Assembly (NCBI GenBank): GCA_913064995.1
Contig: CAJYBL010000113.1
Coordinates: forward strand, 1 to 5,332
From: an uncultured Alphaproteobacteria bacterium
GTDB lineage: Bacteria > Pseudomonadota > Alphaproteobacteria > Puniceispirillales > Puniceispirillaceae
Length of the DNA stretch: 5,332 bases
Direction: 5' to 3'
The notes under the pieces were generated by a model, which was not told the DNA's origin, did not search any database, and worked only from the letters and a program-made list of their open reading frames with translations. This document shows, piece by piece, positions 5,057 to 5,332 of this stretch. Positions within the stretch are counted from its first letter, which is position 1. Each line of letters begins with the position of its first letter. The position numbers were made by a program, and so were the translations under genes.

Positions 5057-5332
5057 AGGTCAGGTTGTTGTTGTTCATGGCAGACACACCAAAAGATAAG
5101 ACAACAAACAAAGCTAAACTACAGCACTTACAAAAGTAAAATAAAATCAAATGAGAGTTTTTCAAATATTATAGATGATGAAGTAACACACGATGAAATC
5201 GATTACAATAATCAAATTAAAATTACATCTGATATTACTGATGATGTAGAAATAAATATCAAAACTTTATTCTACATTGATAATAAATTATTTTTTGTAT
5301 TTAGAAATCATTTATATCCAAATAAAGGAATA
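5057..5332 (+). CDS. AT-rich open frame of unknown function running off the right edge
   Basis: This frame has no stop for 92 codons after the TAA at 5054-5056, although the DNA from 5141 on is only about 20 % GC, where stop codons should be frequent. Genuine coding is therefore likely, at least from about 5120. The predicted product is acidic and polar (FSNIIDDEVTHDEIDYNNQI), then richer in beta-type and aromatic residues (NIKTLFYIDNKLFFVFRNHL). I recognise no family. The frame holds no ATG, GTG or TTG, so it is either a gene with a disrupted start (see the small ORF at 5077) or an internal fragment. Its composition is far from that of the genes at 1-4104, pointing to a different origin such as a phage, plasmid or AT-rich donor. 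Confidence 0.4.
5064..5075 (+). repeat. (GTT)4 microsatellite
   Basis: Four tandem GTT units lie immediately before the ATG-containing segment at 5077. A short repeat like this can change length by slippage, but no consequence can be read from one sequence. Confidence 0.6.
5077..5139 (+). CDS. 20-residue basic ORF, possible displaced N-terminus of the right-edge ORF
   Basis: ATG 5077 opens a 20-codon lysine-rich frame (MADTPKDKTTNKAKLQHLQK) ending at TAA 5137-5139. The long open frame that runs off the window lies one base away in phase and has no start codon of its own. The two overlap from 5077 to 5136, so a single indel or a +1 frameshift there would join them. The nearest Shine-Dalgarno-like AGG (5062-5064) is 12 bases away, a poor distance. 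The product is not recognised. Confidence 0.2.
   Translation: MADTPKDKTTNKAKLQHLQK

Noticed and set aside
5010..5080. tRNA-like segment (AGTGGTTAGAG resembles a tRNA D-arm)
   Set aside because: No pairing anticodon stem at the expected place, no GGTTCRA T-loop and no acceptor stem closing the fold.
1..5332. CRISPR array, toxin-antitoxin pair or phage gene cluster
   Set aside because: No regularly spaced direct repeats, no recognisable toxin or antitoxin pair and no phage structural or integrase motifs were seen on either strand.

Overview
This 5.3 kb window looks like a piece of an alphaproteobacterial chromosome. The genes at positions 1-4104 are about 50 % GC and encode proteins of ordinary proteobacterial families. 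The mix of a family III CoA-transferase, a crotonase, a D-2-hydroxyacid dehydrogenase and a CoxG protein at this GC would suit a marine heterotroph, for example a SAR116-like organism. That placement is inference, since no rRNA or phylogenetic marker is present.

Positions 1-4104 carry four genes, all on the + strand. A family III (CaiB/BaiF) CoA-transferase is cut by the left edge of the window. An unusual enoyl-CoA hydratase/isomerase-family protein follows after only 11 bases, so the two are probably co-transcribed and handle one acyl-CoA substrate. After a 187-base gap comes an FAD-linked dehydrogenase of the D-lactate dehydrogenase (cytochrome) type. After a further 156 bases comes coxG, a SRPBCC-fold protein normally tied to aerobic molybdenum CO dehydrogenase or related molybdenum hydroxylases. 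No CO dehydrogenase subunit lies in the window. Together the genes suggest catabolism of an organic or hydroxy acid through CoA esters, feeding electrons to the respiratory chain; the substrate cannot be read from the sequence.

The 187-base gap (1833-2019) is not empty. The minus strand holds a 71-codon frame interrupted by one TAA, and its second half reads like real protein. There is also a perfect 12-base palindrome. The gap before coxG holds a consensus -35 hexamer, a small hairpin and a strong ribosome binding site.

From 4105 rightwards the character changes. A convergent TylF/Methyltransf_24-type methyltransferase of about 40 % GC sits on the minus strand at 4138-4824. It is followed by about 500 bases without a secure gene. 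These contain several small hairpins, a GTT microsatellite and a short repeat pair. From about 5140 the DNA falls to about 20 % GC, with an open frame on the + strand that runs off the right edge and has no usable start codon. This right third is best read as the edge of an acquired, partly decayed island. I saw no tRNA, rRNA, CRISPR array or intact transposase. The window does not show a convincing new multi-gene system. The most unusual items are the crotonase lacking both standard catalytic glutamates, the coxG without CO dehydrogenase genes, and the interrupted minus-strand frame.
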